Assembly: GCF_009827445.1 (NCBI RefSeq)
Contig: NZ_WTYI01000001.1
Span: 1,330,381-1,394,380, forward strand
Source: Qipengyuania aquimaris
GTDB taxonomy: Bacteria > Pseudomonadota > Alphaproteobacteria > Sphingomonadales > Sphingomonadaceae
Direction: 5' to 3'
Length of the DNA: 64,000 nucleotides
Shown here: positions 34,929 to 43,067 of the stretch, one piece after another
Numbering within the stretch: position 1 is the first letter of the stretch
Layout: each line of letters opens with the position of its first letter
Position numbers and translations under genes: made by a program
Notes under the pieces: generated by a model
The model's input: the letters and a program-made list of their open reading frames with translations, nothing else
What the model was told of the DNA's origin: nothing
Database searches by the model: none

Positions 34929-36737
34929 TTGAACCGATCGAATGCAAACCGGAGCGAGACTTTTGTTTGGCCGCTGGCCTACAGCCTGGCCTGGCTGGTT
35001 TGCGCCTACATTGCGCTCGAACTGACGCAGGGCGAGGACGGCATAGCGGCCGTTTGGCCATCGAGCGGTATTTTCGTGGCATCGCTGCTGCACCTGCGTG
35101 GCCAGGGCCGCGTGGCGGTTACGATCGGCGTCGGCATCGCCAGCCTGGTTGCGAACTACATAACAGGCGTGTCTTTGCTCGCGTGCTTCAGCTATACGGT
35201 GGCGAACCTGGCGGAAGGCTGGCTAGTCTTTTACCTGATGGGAGGAGAGAGCAGTCGGGGCAAGCTGCTTGCGCGCCCACTCAATCTTCTACGCTTCGCC
35301 GCATCGGCGATTGTCGTGAGCATTCTGAGCGCCGGCGTTGCGGGCATCCTCAGCGCCAATTTCGCATTCGAGTTCCTGGTGTCTTGGGCGACAACGGTGG
35401 GCCTCGGCATGCTGATTGTTACTCCATTCATCCTGTTCCTTGTGCAGAGCGACGAGGGGCGTAAACGCCTCGCCAGCGTACGCACTGTCTGGGCCCTGAT
35501 GCTCGTCGCTGTGGCATCGCTCGTTGCCTTCGGGCAGTCCGAAGTGCCGCTGCTGTTCCTGCCTGTACTCGCCATTTCGATCGCTACCGCAGCTCTTGGC
35601 CTTAGCGGTGCTGCACTTTCCCTGCTTGTAGTCGCGGTTATCGGGTCGATCCTGACGGTTTACGACCTTGGTCCGGTCAGCGGCTATTTCGAATTGCAGA
35701 GCCAGAAGGTGCTCTTCCTGCAGGTCTATTTCCTCGGCCTTTTGGTATCGGCGCTACCGGTCGCACTCATGCTTACCCAGCGACAGAACGACCTCGTCAA
35801 TCTTTCGAGAAGCAATCGCTTCCTGACCGCCGCAGAAAAAGCCGCCAAGGTTGGACATTGGCGGTACGCGCCAACCGAGGGGCCGGTCTACCTCTCCCCC
35901 GAAGCGCGCAGGATGGTCGGAGCCGGTGCGCAGCCCCATACCGTCGCCGATATTGCCGAGCTATTCCAGGACAGCGATCGCAAACGCGTTTCACACATCT
36001 TGGTCCAGGCTCTCTCAACTGGCGTGCCCTTCGCATTCGAAGCACGCATTGCCGGCCCCTACGGCGAGGTTTTCGACACCGAATGCCGCGGCGAGGTCGA
36101 ATGGTCGGATAACCCCGAGAAAATCTCGATATTCGGCACCATGATGGACATCACGGAGCGCGCAAACACGATGCGTGCGCTTGCCGATGCCCGTGCCCAT
36201 GCCGAACGCAAGGCAGAAGAGCACCAGGCCCTTGCGGAGACCGACCATCTCACCGGAATCGCGAACCGGCGCAAAATTTTGGCGGTGCTGGAGAAGACGG
36301 TCCTCGACGCCCGCGGCACCGGGGACAAGGTCGCCCTTGCAATCGTCGATGTCGACCATTTCAAATCGGTCAACGATCGCTTCGGACACGAAGCAGGCGA
36401 CAGGACGCTGCAAGTGATTGCGAGGATTCTGTCCGAACGCTTCGACGATGTCGGCATCGTAGGGCGTTTGGGCGGCGAGGAGTTCCTTGTCGTCGCCCGC
36501 GGAGCGAGCGCAGGCGAACTGGACCAGCGCTGCACCGCTTTGCGCGATTTTCTTTGTGCCTATGCATGGCCGGTCAAGGACCTGAAGGACGTGACGCTCA
36601 GCATTGGCATTGCCGAACTGGCCGACGGCTCGAGCGAAACCGATATCCTCAATGCCGCGGACAAGGCGCTCTATTTCGCGAAGCGCGGAGGCCGCAATCG
36701 CTCGGTCGTCTTCGAGGGAAATCTGGTCAGGGTCTGA
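34929..36737 (+). CDS. MASE1-PAS-GGDEF diguanylate cyclase
   Basis: This 602-residue membrane protein has an N-terminal MASE1 sensor domain of about eight helices (to residue 300; GIAAVWPSSGIFVASLLHLR is its typical start), a PAS-like domain (about 310-425), a short coiled coil and a GGDEF domain with GGEEF and IVDVDHFKSVNDRFGH. The canonical RxxD inhibitory site is not at its usual spacing, unlike the neighbour at 29167. It likely makes c-di-GMP. The start is uncertain: TTG 34929 has AGGGGGA six bases upstream, ATG 34908 has none, and TTG 34884 is at the frame limit. Confidence 0.88.
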   Translation: MNRSNANRSETFVWPLAYSLAWLVCAYIALELTQGEDGIAAVWPSSGIFVASLLHLRGQGRVAVTIGVGIASLVANYITGVSLLACFSYTVANLAEGWLVFYLMGGESSRGKLLARPLNLLRFAASAIVVSILSAGVAGILSANFAFEFLVSWATTVGLGMLIVTPFILFLVQSDEGRKRLASVRTVWALMLVAVASLVAFGQSEVPLLFLPVLAISIATAALGLSGAALSLLVVAVIGSILTVYDLGPVSGYFELQSQKVLFLQVYFLGLLVSALPVALMLTQRQNDLVNLSRSNRFLTAAEKAAKVGHWRYAPTEGPVYLSPEARRMVGAGAQPHTVADIAELFQDSDRKRVSHILVQALSTGVPFAFEARIAGPYGEVFDTECRGEVEWSDNPEKISIFGTMMDITERANTMRALADARAHAERKAEEHQALAETDHLTGIANRRKILAVLEKTVLDARGTGDKVALAIVDVDHFKSVNDRFGHEAGDRTLQVIARILSERFDDVGIVGRLGGEEFLVVARGASAGELDQRCTALRDFLCAYAWPVKDLKDVTLSIGIAELADGSSETDILNAADKALYFAKRGGRNRSVVFEGNLVRV

Positions 36738-36884
36738 CCCGGCACATCTTGTCGCTTATCATCCGGGCAGGATTTGACTCTCCCCCTTCCGATTTGACAA
36801 AAGCCCCCGCGAGGCGCTCGACACGCGGGTGCCGTTCCCGACGGCGCACTTCATGCGCCGCGAACACGAATTTCAAGGATATCC

Positions 36885-37322
36885 ATGACTACTCCCAGCA
36901 ACGGCGACACCGTGACCATCGATTACGTCCTCAAGCGGGGTGACGGACAGGAAGTCGGCAATACAGCCCAGGTCGGCCCTCAGCAGGTCCAGATCGGCAG
37001 CGGTCAGATCTTCCCGCAGATCGAAGAAGCGCTGACCGGCATGGAGGTTGGCGACGAAAAATCGGTCGACATCCCGTGCGACAAGGCATTCGGTCCGCGC
37101 CGCGATGAACTGGTGATCGACATTCCTCGCGCCAACCTGCCGCCCGAACCGGCCCCGCAGCCCGGAATGCAGCTCAATGCCCAGTCTCCCGACGGACAGC
37201 CAATGACCCTCTTCATCGTCGAAGTTGGCGACGAGAGCGTGAAAGCGGACGGCAATCACCCGCTGGCAGGCGAAGACATCACTTTCGACCTCACCCTGCG
37301 CGAAATTCAGCAGGCAGCCTGA
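36885..37322 (+). CDS. FKBP-type peptidyl-prolyl isomerase, SlyD-like
   Basis: The 145-residue protein has an FKBP domain (GDTVTIDYVLKRGDGQEVG, QIGSGQIFPQIEEALTGME, GVGDEKSV region) and an insert-in-flap between about 65 and 125 that identifies the SlyD/SlpA group. Proline isomerase or holdase function is known for the family. It lacks the His-rich metal tail of E. coli SlyD. No signal peptide is present, so it acts in the cytoplasm. A stable inverted repeat follows the stop and may terminate the transcript. Confidence 0.9.
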   Translation: MTTPSNGDTVTIDYVLKRGDGQEVGNTAQVGPQQVQIGSGQIFPQIEEALTGMEVGDEKSVDIPCDKAFGPRRDELVIDIPRANLPPEPAPQPGMQLNAQSPDGQPMTLFIVEVGDESVKADGNHPLAGEDITFDLTLREIQQAA

Positions 37323-37340
37323 CGCGCTGATCTAATCGGG

Positions 37341-37378
37341 GGCGGCCGGTCGCTGCGCACGAGGTATGACCGGCCGCC
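37341..37378. terminator. Inverted repeat after the FKBP gene
   Basis: GGCGGCCGGTC (37341-37351) and GACCGGCCGCC (37368-37378) form an 11-base-pair stem with a 16-base loop. Little T follows (CTCTTTGA), so it is a weak intrinsic terminator at best, or a convergent-transcription boundary with the minus-strand PPOX gene. Confidence 0.5.
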
Positions 37379-37452
37379 ACCTCTTTGAAAAATTCAGGAG
37401 CATTGCGGGACCAATGCCAAAGCGATGCGTGGTCCCTGATAGATTGCCGTTG

Positions 37453-38022
37453 CTACGGCGTGATCCAGGACGCTGTGTCGCGCCCGATCAGAGCCCGGCG
37501 GTGGCCCTCATTGGAAAGCCAGTACCAGTCGACTTCCTCTACCTTGACCAACAGGACAGCGAAGTGCTCACGCGCCGGGACGAGTTGTTCGTCCGTCGGC
37601 TGGATACCTTCGGCCCAATCTGGGAGACCGCTTGAAGGCTCGGCGCGCATTTCGCCGGGAGGTGCACCAAGATAACATCGCCTCGCAAAATTGCTGCTTT
37701 CGCTCCATGCTTCCTCGGCGAGACCGGTTTGCGTCTCGATCCGGCCCGTACCGCGCACCCTTATCTGCACCTTCTCTTCGGGATCGTAGAATAAGGCCGC
37801 CATCGGAGAGCCATCGCCGATGACCGCCGCCTTGGGTGACCGCGCGTCCGTATGAAAGCGCAGTGTCCAGTCGTCGCAGTCGAACTCCCTCAGGATCATG
37901 ATTCGTGCATCGGCATCGTGCGTAACCACGACCGGAGAATGCATCGGAGATTTGCGGCTGGAAGCAGCAATGCAGAAACGGTCTGCAATATCGGCGCGAA
38001 CCTTGTCGAGGTCATCGTACAT
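37453..38022 (-). CDS. PPOX-fold (pyridoxamine-phosphate-oxidase-like) flavin protein
   Basis: The 189-residue protein has the split-barrel FMN-binding fold of the pyridoxamine 5'-phosphate oxidase family. Typical segments are MILREFDCDDWTLRFHTDAR, VQIRVRGTGRIE, and the C-terminal WYWLSNEGHRRALI. The real substrate is unknown. PdxH itself has more conserved residues, so a flavin-nucleotide or redox role is more likely. The ATG at 38022 has GGAG four bases upstream. An earlier Met at 38058 is possible. It is divergent from the RcnB-like gene. Confidence 0.85.
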   Translation of the reverse strand: MYDDLDKVRADIADRFCIAASSRKSPMHSPVVVTHDADARIMILREFDCDDWTLRFHTDARSPKAAVIGDGSPMAALFYDPEEKVQIRVRGTGRIETQTGLAEEAWSESSNFARRCYLGAPPGEMRAEPSSGLPDWAEGIQPTDEQLVPAREHFAVLLVKVEEVDWYWLSNEGHRRALIGRDTASWITP

Positions 38023-38206
38023 GATGCTCCCAACGCACGTATCGGCGTTTTGTGTCAAATGCCGTCGTTCAGATTCTGCACCCCCAACATTAACGCAAAC
38101 ATGACAGGCCGGTTCAGTTTCGCGTCAGGCCGTTCTGATACAAAGCGGTACATCGACATTGGAGCCGCGGGTGGTGGAGCGGCTTTTGAGCAAGAAGGAA
38201 CGCTCC

Positions 38207-39316
38207 ATGACTTTTACGAAGCTGATGAAAGGCAGCGCGCTTGGTGCCCTCGCAATCGCGATGGCAACCGCGGTGGCTCCGGCCCAGGCCGAAGCCGCAA
38301 CCGCAGCCGACCAACAACGCGCTGAGCGCGATCGGGGCGACCGACAGGAACGCCGCAGCGAGCGTCGCCAGGAAAGGCGTAGCGAAAGGCGTGAAGCACG
38401 CAACGACCCGCGCAGCGAACGCCGCGAGGCGCGTGCGCAGGTCCGCCGTGAAGCGCCGCGCCGCCAGGCACGCCCGCAGCAACGCGCAGAACGTCCGCAA
38501 CCGGTTGCTCGCGACCAGGAGCGCCGTGGCCGCGAATGGAATCGCTCGGACCGCCGCTCGGACACCGCGCAAGTGCGCTCGGGCCGCGACTGGAACCGCA
38601 GCGAACGCCGCGACGCCAACCGCGCTATCCGCCGCGAGGACGTGCGTGAGGCGAGCAGGACGGATCGCCGTGCAGATCGCCGCGAAGAGCGGCGCGCGGA
38701 CCGCAGAGCCGATCGCCGCGAAGACCGTCGCATCGACCGTCGTCAGGACCGCAGGGCCGATCGTCGCGAAGATCGTCGCATCGACCGTCGTCAGGACCGC
38801 CGTGCCGATCGCCGCGCGGACCGCCGGGCAGACTATCGTGACGCCTATCGTGAAGGACGCCGGGACGAACGCCGCCGGGACAATCGCGAAGATCGCCGCA
38901 TTCGCCGCGACGGCTACCGCGATGGCTATCGGGACGCTCGCCGCGGTGATCGCCATGAACGCCGCAAGCGTCACTGGGACGGGCGCCGCTGGCATCACTA
39001 CAACACGTGGAACCGCTACGACTGGCGGGACAACCACCGCTACAACTGGCACGACTACCGTAAGCGGTATCGCAGCATCTATCGCCTTGGCCGCTACTAT
39101 GCGCCCTATCGCGACTACCGCTATCGCCGCCTGAGCATCGGTTTCTACATCGGAGACCTGTTCTTCGGCAGCCGTTACTGGATCAACGATCCCTGGCGCT
39201 ATCGCCTGCCGGAAGTCTACGGCCCCTATCGCTGGGTTCGGTATTACGACGACGTGCTGCTGGTCGACACCTACAGCGGCGAAGTGGTCGACGTGATTTA
39301 CGACTTCTTCTGGTAA
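38207..39316 (+). CDS. Secreted Arg-rich RcnB-family protein
   Basis: The 369-residue protein has a signal peptide (MTFTKLMKGSALGALAIAM; cleavage near QAEA) and a very Arg/Asp-rich middle of about 240 residues made of RRADRRE/RRIDRRQ-type repeats. The C-terminal RcnB module ends YGPYRWVRYYDDVLLVDTYS, with the DVIYDFFW end. RcnB proteins are periplasmic and linked to nickel/cobalt homeostasis in E. coli. Here the function is only inferred. The repeat region is imperfect at DNA level, with a 48-base tandem unit. AAGGAA precedes the ATG by six bases. A strong terminator follows. Confidence 0.85.
   Translation: MTFTKLMKGSALGALAIAMATAVAPAQAEAATAADQQRAERDRGDRQERRSERRQERRSERREARNDPRSERREARAQVRREAPRRQARPQQRAERPQPVARDQERRGREWNRSDRRSDTAQVRSGRDWNRSERRDANRAIRREDVREASRTDRRADRREERRADRRADRREDRRIDRRQDRRADRREDRRIDRRQDRRADRRADRRADYRDAYREGRRDERRRDNREDRRIRRDGYRDGYRDARRGDRHERRKRHWDGRRWHHYNTWNRYDWRDNHRYNWHDYRKRYRSIYRLGRYYAPYRDYRYRRLSIGFYIGDLFFGSRYWINDPWRYRLPEVYGPYRWVRYYDDVLLVDTYSGEVVDVIYDFFW
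38708..38803 (+). repeat. 48-base tandem repeat in the RcnB-like gene
   Basis: Two adjacent 48-base units (38708-38755 and 38756-38803) differ at only a few bases. Each encodes ADRREDRRIDRRQDRR. A degraded third unit follows. It is a recent-looking duplication inside the coding sequence, in frame, probably by slippage. It does not look like a CRISPR array (no spacers). Confidence 0.85.
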
Positions 39317-39330
39317 GCCTTCAGGCTCCT

Positions 39331-39360
39331 GCCCGAAGGGATGAGAGTGGCCTTTCGGGC
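39331..39360 (+). terminator. First hairpin after the RcnB-like gene
   Basis: GCCCGAAGG (39331-39339) pairs with CCTTTCGGGC (39351-39360) with one bulged base, around a short loop. It has no T tract. It precedes the strong terminator by seven bases and may act as a processing or RNA-stabilising hairpin. Confidence 0.4.
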
Positions 39361-39366
39361 AAGATA

Positions 39367-39395
39367 CCCCCGCCGAGCGATCGGCGGGGGTTTTT
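39367..39395 (+). terminator. Strong rho-independent terminator
   Basis: CCCCCGCCGA (39367-39376) and TCGGCGGGGG (39381-39390) make a perfect 10-base-pair stem with a GCGA tetraloop, followed directly by TTTTT. It ends the RcnB-like transcript and stands just before the end of the convergent cytochrome b561 gene. On the minus strand there is no T run, so it is directional. Confidence 0.93.
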
Positions 39396-39399
39396 CGTT

Positions 39400-39957
39400 T
39401 CAGCCGGGTACCTTACCGAAGGGCAGCATTCTAAAGATGCCACCGTTCTTGTCGAAGAAGGTGTGCTTCAGCCCGCCAAGAATGTGCAGGCCGATCAGGT
39501 AGATCATCACCGATCCACCCGTCGCGTGGAGGTTGAAGATCGCCTTGCCTGCTTCCGGATTTTCTCCCACCGGCAGCGCGGGAAGCGTAAATATCCCGAA
39601 CACGTCGACGCCGCTCCCGAAATATGAGCTTCCCAGCCAGCCGCCGATCGGCAGTCCGATCAGCATGACGTAGAAAATGACATGCGTGGTGCGAGCAAGA
39701 ATACGCTCCCAGGTCGCAACGCCGTCGAGGGCCGGAACCGGATGCGTGAATCGCCAGGCAAGCCTTGCGAGGCTCAGGATCAGGATCACGATGCCCAAGG
39801 CCTTGTGATTGGCGAAGATCGCGGCTCTTTCTGCATCGCCCGCATGCTCGGCCGCTTCCGCCAGCCTCCAGTTCACGATGACCGCTATTGCGATGACCCA
39901 GTGAAAGAGCATTGCGACCAGTGAGTAACGCTGGGCATTATTGGTGGCCATTTCCAT
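39400..39957 (-). CDS. Cytochrome b561-family membrane protein
   Basis: The 185-residue protein has four predicted helices with paired His ligands for two b-type haems (FHWVIAIAVIVNWR; FANHKALGIVILILS; THVIFYVMLIGLPIGGWLG; NLHATGGSVMIYLIGLHILGG). It belongs to the bacterial cytochrome b561 family, which moves electrons between quinol and periplasmic acceptors or superoxide. The ATG at 39957 has GGAG seven bases upstream. It is divergent from the 2OG dioxygenase, with a perfect palindrome between the starts. Confidence 0.9.
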   Translation of the reverse strand: MEMATNNAQRYSLVAMLFHWVIAIAVIVNWRLAEAAEHAGDAERAAIFANHKALGIVILILSLARLAWRFTHPVPALDGVATWERILARTTHVIFYVMLIGLPIGGWLGSSYFGSGVDVFGIFTLPALPVGENPEAGKAIFNLHATGGSVMIYLIGLHILGGLKHTFFDKNGGIFRMLPFGKVPG

Positions 39958-39981
39958 CAGGCTTCTCCCCTCAATCGGTGC

Positions 39982-40000
39982 GCGAAACTATAGGTTTCGC
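39982..40000. promoter_or_regulatory. Palindromic operator between cytochrome b561 and dioxygenase genes
   Basis: GCGAAAC (39982-39988) and GTTTCGC (39994-40000) form a perfect 7-base inverted repeat around TATAG in the 100-base gap between divergent starts. It lies 25 bases before the cytochrome b561 ATG and 58 before the dioxygenase ATG. The centre, CTATAG-like, could double as a -10 box on either strand. The regulator is unknown. Confidence 0.5.
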
Positions 40001-40057
40001 ATTGAAGCACAAGATGCCATCTTGCGAGCCGCGCGGCGATTGCTAACAATCGCAGCG

Positions 40058-40726
40058 ATGACAAAGACAGCGACAATTCCCGATCAGGATGCCCTCAAGC
40101 GTATAGGTGCGAAGGTGCGCCAGCGCCTCGAGGCGGATCCGGAAATCTACAAGGTTCCCACGGACAAGGCAGAGATCTTCGCCGTGCCGAACTTCCTCTC
40201 ACCCGAGGAATGTCGCCGCTTCATCACCATGATCGACGTGGTCGCAAGGCCGAGCGAACTTCACGAGACCGCCTATATCGAGAAGTTCCGCACGTCCTAT
40301 TCGGGCAATTTCGACCCGCGCGATCCCTTCGTCAAAGGCATCTCGCGCCGCATCGACGACCTTCTCGGCATGAATTCCGCGACCGGCGAGGCGATCCAGG
40401 GCCAGCGTTACCTGCCGGGCCAGGAGTTCAAGCCGCACAACGACTGGTTCTACACCGACCAGGAATACTGGAAGCTGGAACGCAAGCGCGGCGGCCAGAG
40501 GTGCTGGACCGCCATGGCCTTCCTCAACAAGGTGGAGGAAGGCGGGCATACCCACTTCACCGAAGTCGGTGCATCGATCGAGCCCAAGCCCGGCGTCCTC
40601 CTGGTGTGGAACAACGCCACGCCCGAAGGCGCGCCCAACGAGGGCACGATGCATGCCGGAACGCCGGTCATCAAGGGTGCCAAATACGTGCTGACCAAAT
40701 GGTACCGCACGCGCAAGCACACCTGA
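40058..40726 (+). CDS. Prolyl-4-hydroxylase-type 2OG-Fe(II) oxygenase
   Basis: The 222-residue enzyme has the P4H-alpha fold. The Fe site is HND in FKPHNDWFYT, with the distal His in TMHAGTPVIKGAKYVLTK and the 2-oxoglutarate-binding Lys/Arg in the same segment. It begins MTKTATIPDQDALKRIG. It may hydroxylate a protein or a small molecule, and in bacteria several act on ribosomal proteins or EF-Tu. The start at ATG 40058 matches family size. An upstream frame to 39941 crosses the palindrome and is unlikely. It ends 5 bases before the end of lysS (convergent). Confidence 0.88.
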   Translation: MTKTATIPDQDALKRIGAKVRQRLEADPEIYKVPTDKAEIFAVPNFLSPEECRRFITMIDVVARPSELHETAYIEKFRTSYSGNFDPRDPFVKGISRRIDDLLGMNSATGEAIQGQRYLPGQEFKPHNDWFYTDQEYWKLERKRGGQRCWTAMAFLNKVEEGGHTHFTEVGASIEPKPGVLLVWNNATPEGAPNEGTMHAGTPVIKGAKYVLTKWYRTRKHT

Positions 40727-40730
40727 GGCG

Positions 40731-42359
40731 TCAGCTGCGAGCGAGCGCCTCGGCGATCAGCTTGCGGCTGTTCTCGATCCCGTAAAGCGCGATGAAGCTG
40801 CCCATACGCGGGCCTTGGTCGCTGCCGAGCAGTGTCTGGTACAGCGCCTTGAACCAGTCACGCAGGTTCTCGAAACCGTATTCCTCGCGCTTGCCGATTT
40901 CGTAGACCTGGGTCTGCAACTCCTCTGCGCTGGCATCGGCCGGCGCTTCGGCAAGGTATGCATCGAGTGCGCGCAACGCCTCGGCCTCGTTTGTTGCGGG
41001 CGCACGCTTCGACAGGGTCGGCACGATGTAATCGCGTGTATAGGCGACCGCAGTCCCGATCAGCACGTCGAGCTCCGGCGTTATCCGCTCGGCCCCGATA
41101 TAGCTGGCGAGATAGTCACGCAGCGACTCCTCGCTCGCCTCCGCCCCGAGTACGCTGGAGAGGTTGAGAAGCAGGCCATACGTCACCGGCAGGCTGTCGC
41201 CCGCACCGGGTGCCTCGCTGCCCTCGAACCCGCCATTGGCGCGCGCAAGGTGCCAAACCGGATTGCCGAGCTGCTTGTCGAGCTCCTGCTCGGCCAACCG
41301 CTCGCGGAACTGCCAGTAATCGTCCACCGCGCGCGGGATTACGCCGACGTGCAGCTGCTTGGCGCTCTTGGGATTGGGGAAGATGTAGAAGCCGAGGCTT
41401 TCCTCGCTGCCGTATTGCAGCCATTCCTCGATCGACAGGCCGTTGCCCTTGGACTTGGAGATCTTCTCGCCGTTCTGGTCGAGGAACATCTCGTAGATGA
41501 GGCCCTCCGGCTTGCGCCCGCCGAGAACCTGTACGATCTTGCCCGACTGCACGCCGCTGTCGGTCAGGTCCTTGCCATACATCTCGTAATCGACGCCGAG
41601 CGCATACCAGCGCATCGCCCAGTCGACCTTCCACTGCAGCTTGGACATGCCGCCGAGCGCGGATTGCTCGACCACGGTGCCGTCCTCATCGCTGAAGCGG
41701 ATCGTTCCTGCCTCGGCATCGACCACCTCGACCGGGACCTGCAACACGCGGCCCGTGCCGGGCGAGATGGGCAGGATCGGGGAATAGGTCTTGCGCCGCT
41801 CTTCGCGCAGCGTTGGCAGCATGATGTCGAGGATGTCCTGGTTCTTGCGCAGGACCTGCCGCAGCGCATCGTCGAAGCGGCCGGAGTTGTACATGTCGTT
41901 CGCCGCGATGAACTCGTACTGGAAGCCGAAGCGGTCCAGGAATTCGCGAAGCTTGGCGTTGTTGTGCGCGGCAAAGCTCTCGTGGCCCTTTTCGAACGGG
42001 TCGGGCACGCGGCTGAGCGGTAGGTGCAGGTTCGCTTCGAGCAGCGCCTGGTTGGGCACATTGTCGGGCACCTTGCGCAGGCCGTCCATGTCATCGCTGA
42101 ATGCGACCAGACGCGTCTTGCCGTCTTCGGGCTTCGCACCGATCATCGCCTCATAGGCGCGGCGCACCAGCGTGGTGCGCAGTACTTCCTGGAAAGTGCC
42201 GATATGCGGCAGGCCGCTGGGACCATAGCCGGTTTCGAACAGCACGGGGCTGCCGTCCGGCTTCACACCATCGGGATAGCGTTTGAGCAGACGCTGCGCC
42301 TCCTGGAACGGCCAGGCCTTGGACACACGTGCGGCGTTGATTAGATCGGTCATGCTCAT
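40731..42359 (-). CDS. lysS: Lysyl-tRNA synthetase, class I
   Basis: The 542-residue enzyme is a class I LysRS, the archaeal/spirochaete/alphaproteobacterial form unrelated to the usual class II enzyme. The HIGH-type motif is HIGTF (about 52-56) and the KMSKS motif is KISKS (about 299-303), followed by KGNGLSIEEW. The ATG at 42359 (MSMTDLIN) has an AGAGGGA site. A longer frame to 42452 reads into the conserved upstream element and is rejected as the main start. No class II lysS is seen in this window. The 37-base element lies 66 bases upstream. Confidence 0.95.
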   Translation of the reverse strand: MSMTDLINAARVSKAWPFQEAQRLLKRYPDGVKPDGSPVLFETGYGPSGLPHIGTFQEVLRTTLVRRAYEAMIGAKPEDGKTRLVAFSDDMDGLRKVPDNVPNQALLEANLHLPLSRVPDPFEKGHESFAAHNNAKLREFLDRFGFQYEFIAANDMYNSGRFDDALRQVLRKNQDILDIMLPTLREERRKTYSPILPISPGTGRVLQVPVEVVDAEAGTIRFSDEDGTVVEQSALGGMSKLQWKVDWAMRWYALGVDYEMYGKDLTDSGVQSGKIVQVLGGRKPEGLIYEMFLDQNGEKISKSKGNGLSIEEWLQYGSEESLGFYIFPNPKSAKQLHVGVIPRAVDDYWQFRERLAEQELDKQLGNPVWHLARANGGFEGSEAPGAGDSLPVTYGLLLNLSSVLGAEASEESLRDYLASYIGAERITPELDVLIGTAVAYTRDYIVPTLSKRAPATNEAEALRALDAYLAEAPADASAEELQTQVYEIGKREEYGFENLRDWFKALYQTLLGSDQGPRMGSFIALYGIENSRKLIAEALARS

Positions 42360-42425
42360 GCCAATCCCTCTTGCCGCTCGCCGTTCCTGTTGCAAGTGCG
42401 AAGTGTAGGAAAGCGCGCCGCCAGG

Positions 42426-42462
42426 TCCGACAGAGTGGAACACATGGAACACGGTCCTGGGA
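42426..42462 (-). repeat. 37-base repeated upstream element, copy B (before lysS)
   Basis: Read on the minus strand, this matches copy A (19083-19119) at 34 of 37 positions; the three differences are transitions. TGTTCCA is present twice at 9-base spacing. It ends 66 bases before the lysS ATG, almost the same position as copy A before aroQ (59). In the corresponding frame (GTG at 42452) it reads (V)FHVFHSVG, as in copy A with FHMFHSVG, and runs without stop into lysS. Confidence 0.7.
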
Positions 42463-42632
42463 AAGAAAACGCCTTATGCAGCTCATGGCCGGTCGCGATG
42501 CTGAATTCGGTCAGTGAAGGGGCTTGCTCCATGAGGCGGACGATAGGTCGACGCTTCGATGTAGGACAGCGACTGCTATCGGACTCGATCAGCGCAAAGC
42601 GGACTTTCCGCCAACGACCCGATTGCTGCCAT
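42463..42632. other. Intergenic sequence upstream of lysS
   Basis: About 170 bases upstream of the repeated element and before the end of the next minus-strand gene. I find no RNA gene, no convincing ORF and no repeat apart from the element itself. Confidence 0.3.
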
Positions 42633-42959
42633 TCACTCGACGGGTGATGGCCAGCATTCGAAACGCGCATTGTCGGTCGAGTTCATTCCCCGTGTTGCGA
42701 AGCCGGGTAATTGTTGCAGTCGAGCGAGTGCCTCCGTTTCGCCGGTCGCCAACTGAGGAAAGGCGACCTTCGTTTGGCCGGTGCTGTCGTTTAGAAGCCA
42801 CCAAACGTCTGCTCCCCAAGGGGCATCGCCGTTTGTCTCGACATAAACCGCAGCAAGGTCCGTCATCTTGATGCGCTGCTCAGCCTGCTTGGGCGCTCGA
42901 CAAACAATCTCATCGTCAACTGTTACTTCGACCACGTATTGCGCTTCAGGATGCTTCAT
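42633..42959 (-). CDS. Uncharacterised conserved-looking protein
   Basis: I do not recognise a family. The 108-residue product looks like a compact, mixed alpha-beta domain. It begins MKHPEAQYVVEVTVDDEIVC and has DLAAVYVETNGDAPWGADVW followed by WLLNDSTGQTKVAFPQLATG. It has no signal peptide, membrane helix or known catalytic motif. The ATG at 42959 is preferred over 42995 on codon pattern. It is a single gene on the minus strand, between lysS and an Lrp regulator. It could be a small binding or immunity-like protein, but that is not supported. Confidence 0.55.
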   Translation of the reverse strand: MKHPEAQYVVEVTVDDEIVCRAPKQAEQRIKMTDLAAVYVETNGDAPWGADVWWLLNDSTGQTKVAFPQLATGETEALARLQQLPGFATRGMNSTDNARFECWPSPVE

Positions 42960-43067
42960 GCGGAGCAGGATGCCTTCGAGAACGCTCTGGCGCAATGTCC
43001 GCTAACCACCCAAACAAAGACCTCACGATCAATCGGCCTCAAGCCCGGAAGCCGCCATTCCTGCCCG

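Noticed and set aside
38690..38850. CRISPR-like regular repeats
   Set aside because: The repeats are contiguous 48-base coding units without spacers and lie in frame within a gene.
38114..39052. Ala/Val-rich minus-strand frame of 312 residues
   Set aside because: It is the shadow of the Arg-rich RcnB-like gene; repetitive GC-rich DNA stays open in several frames.
40815..42023. Plus-strand frame of 402 residues
   Set aside because: Antisense to lysS; high G+C explains its length.
42360..42452. N-terminal extension of LysRS to 42452
   Set aside because: It reads through the repeated upstream element. The family start and the AGAGGGA site point to 42359, although a leader peptide remains possible.
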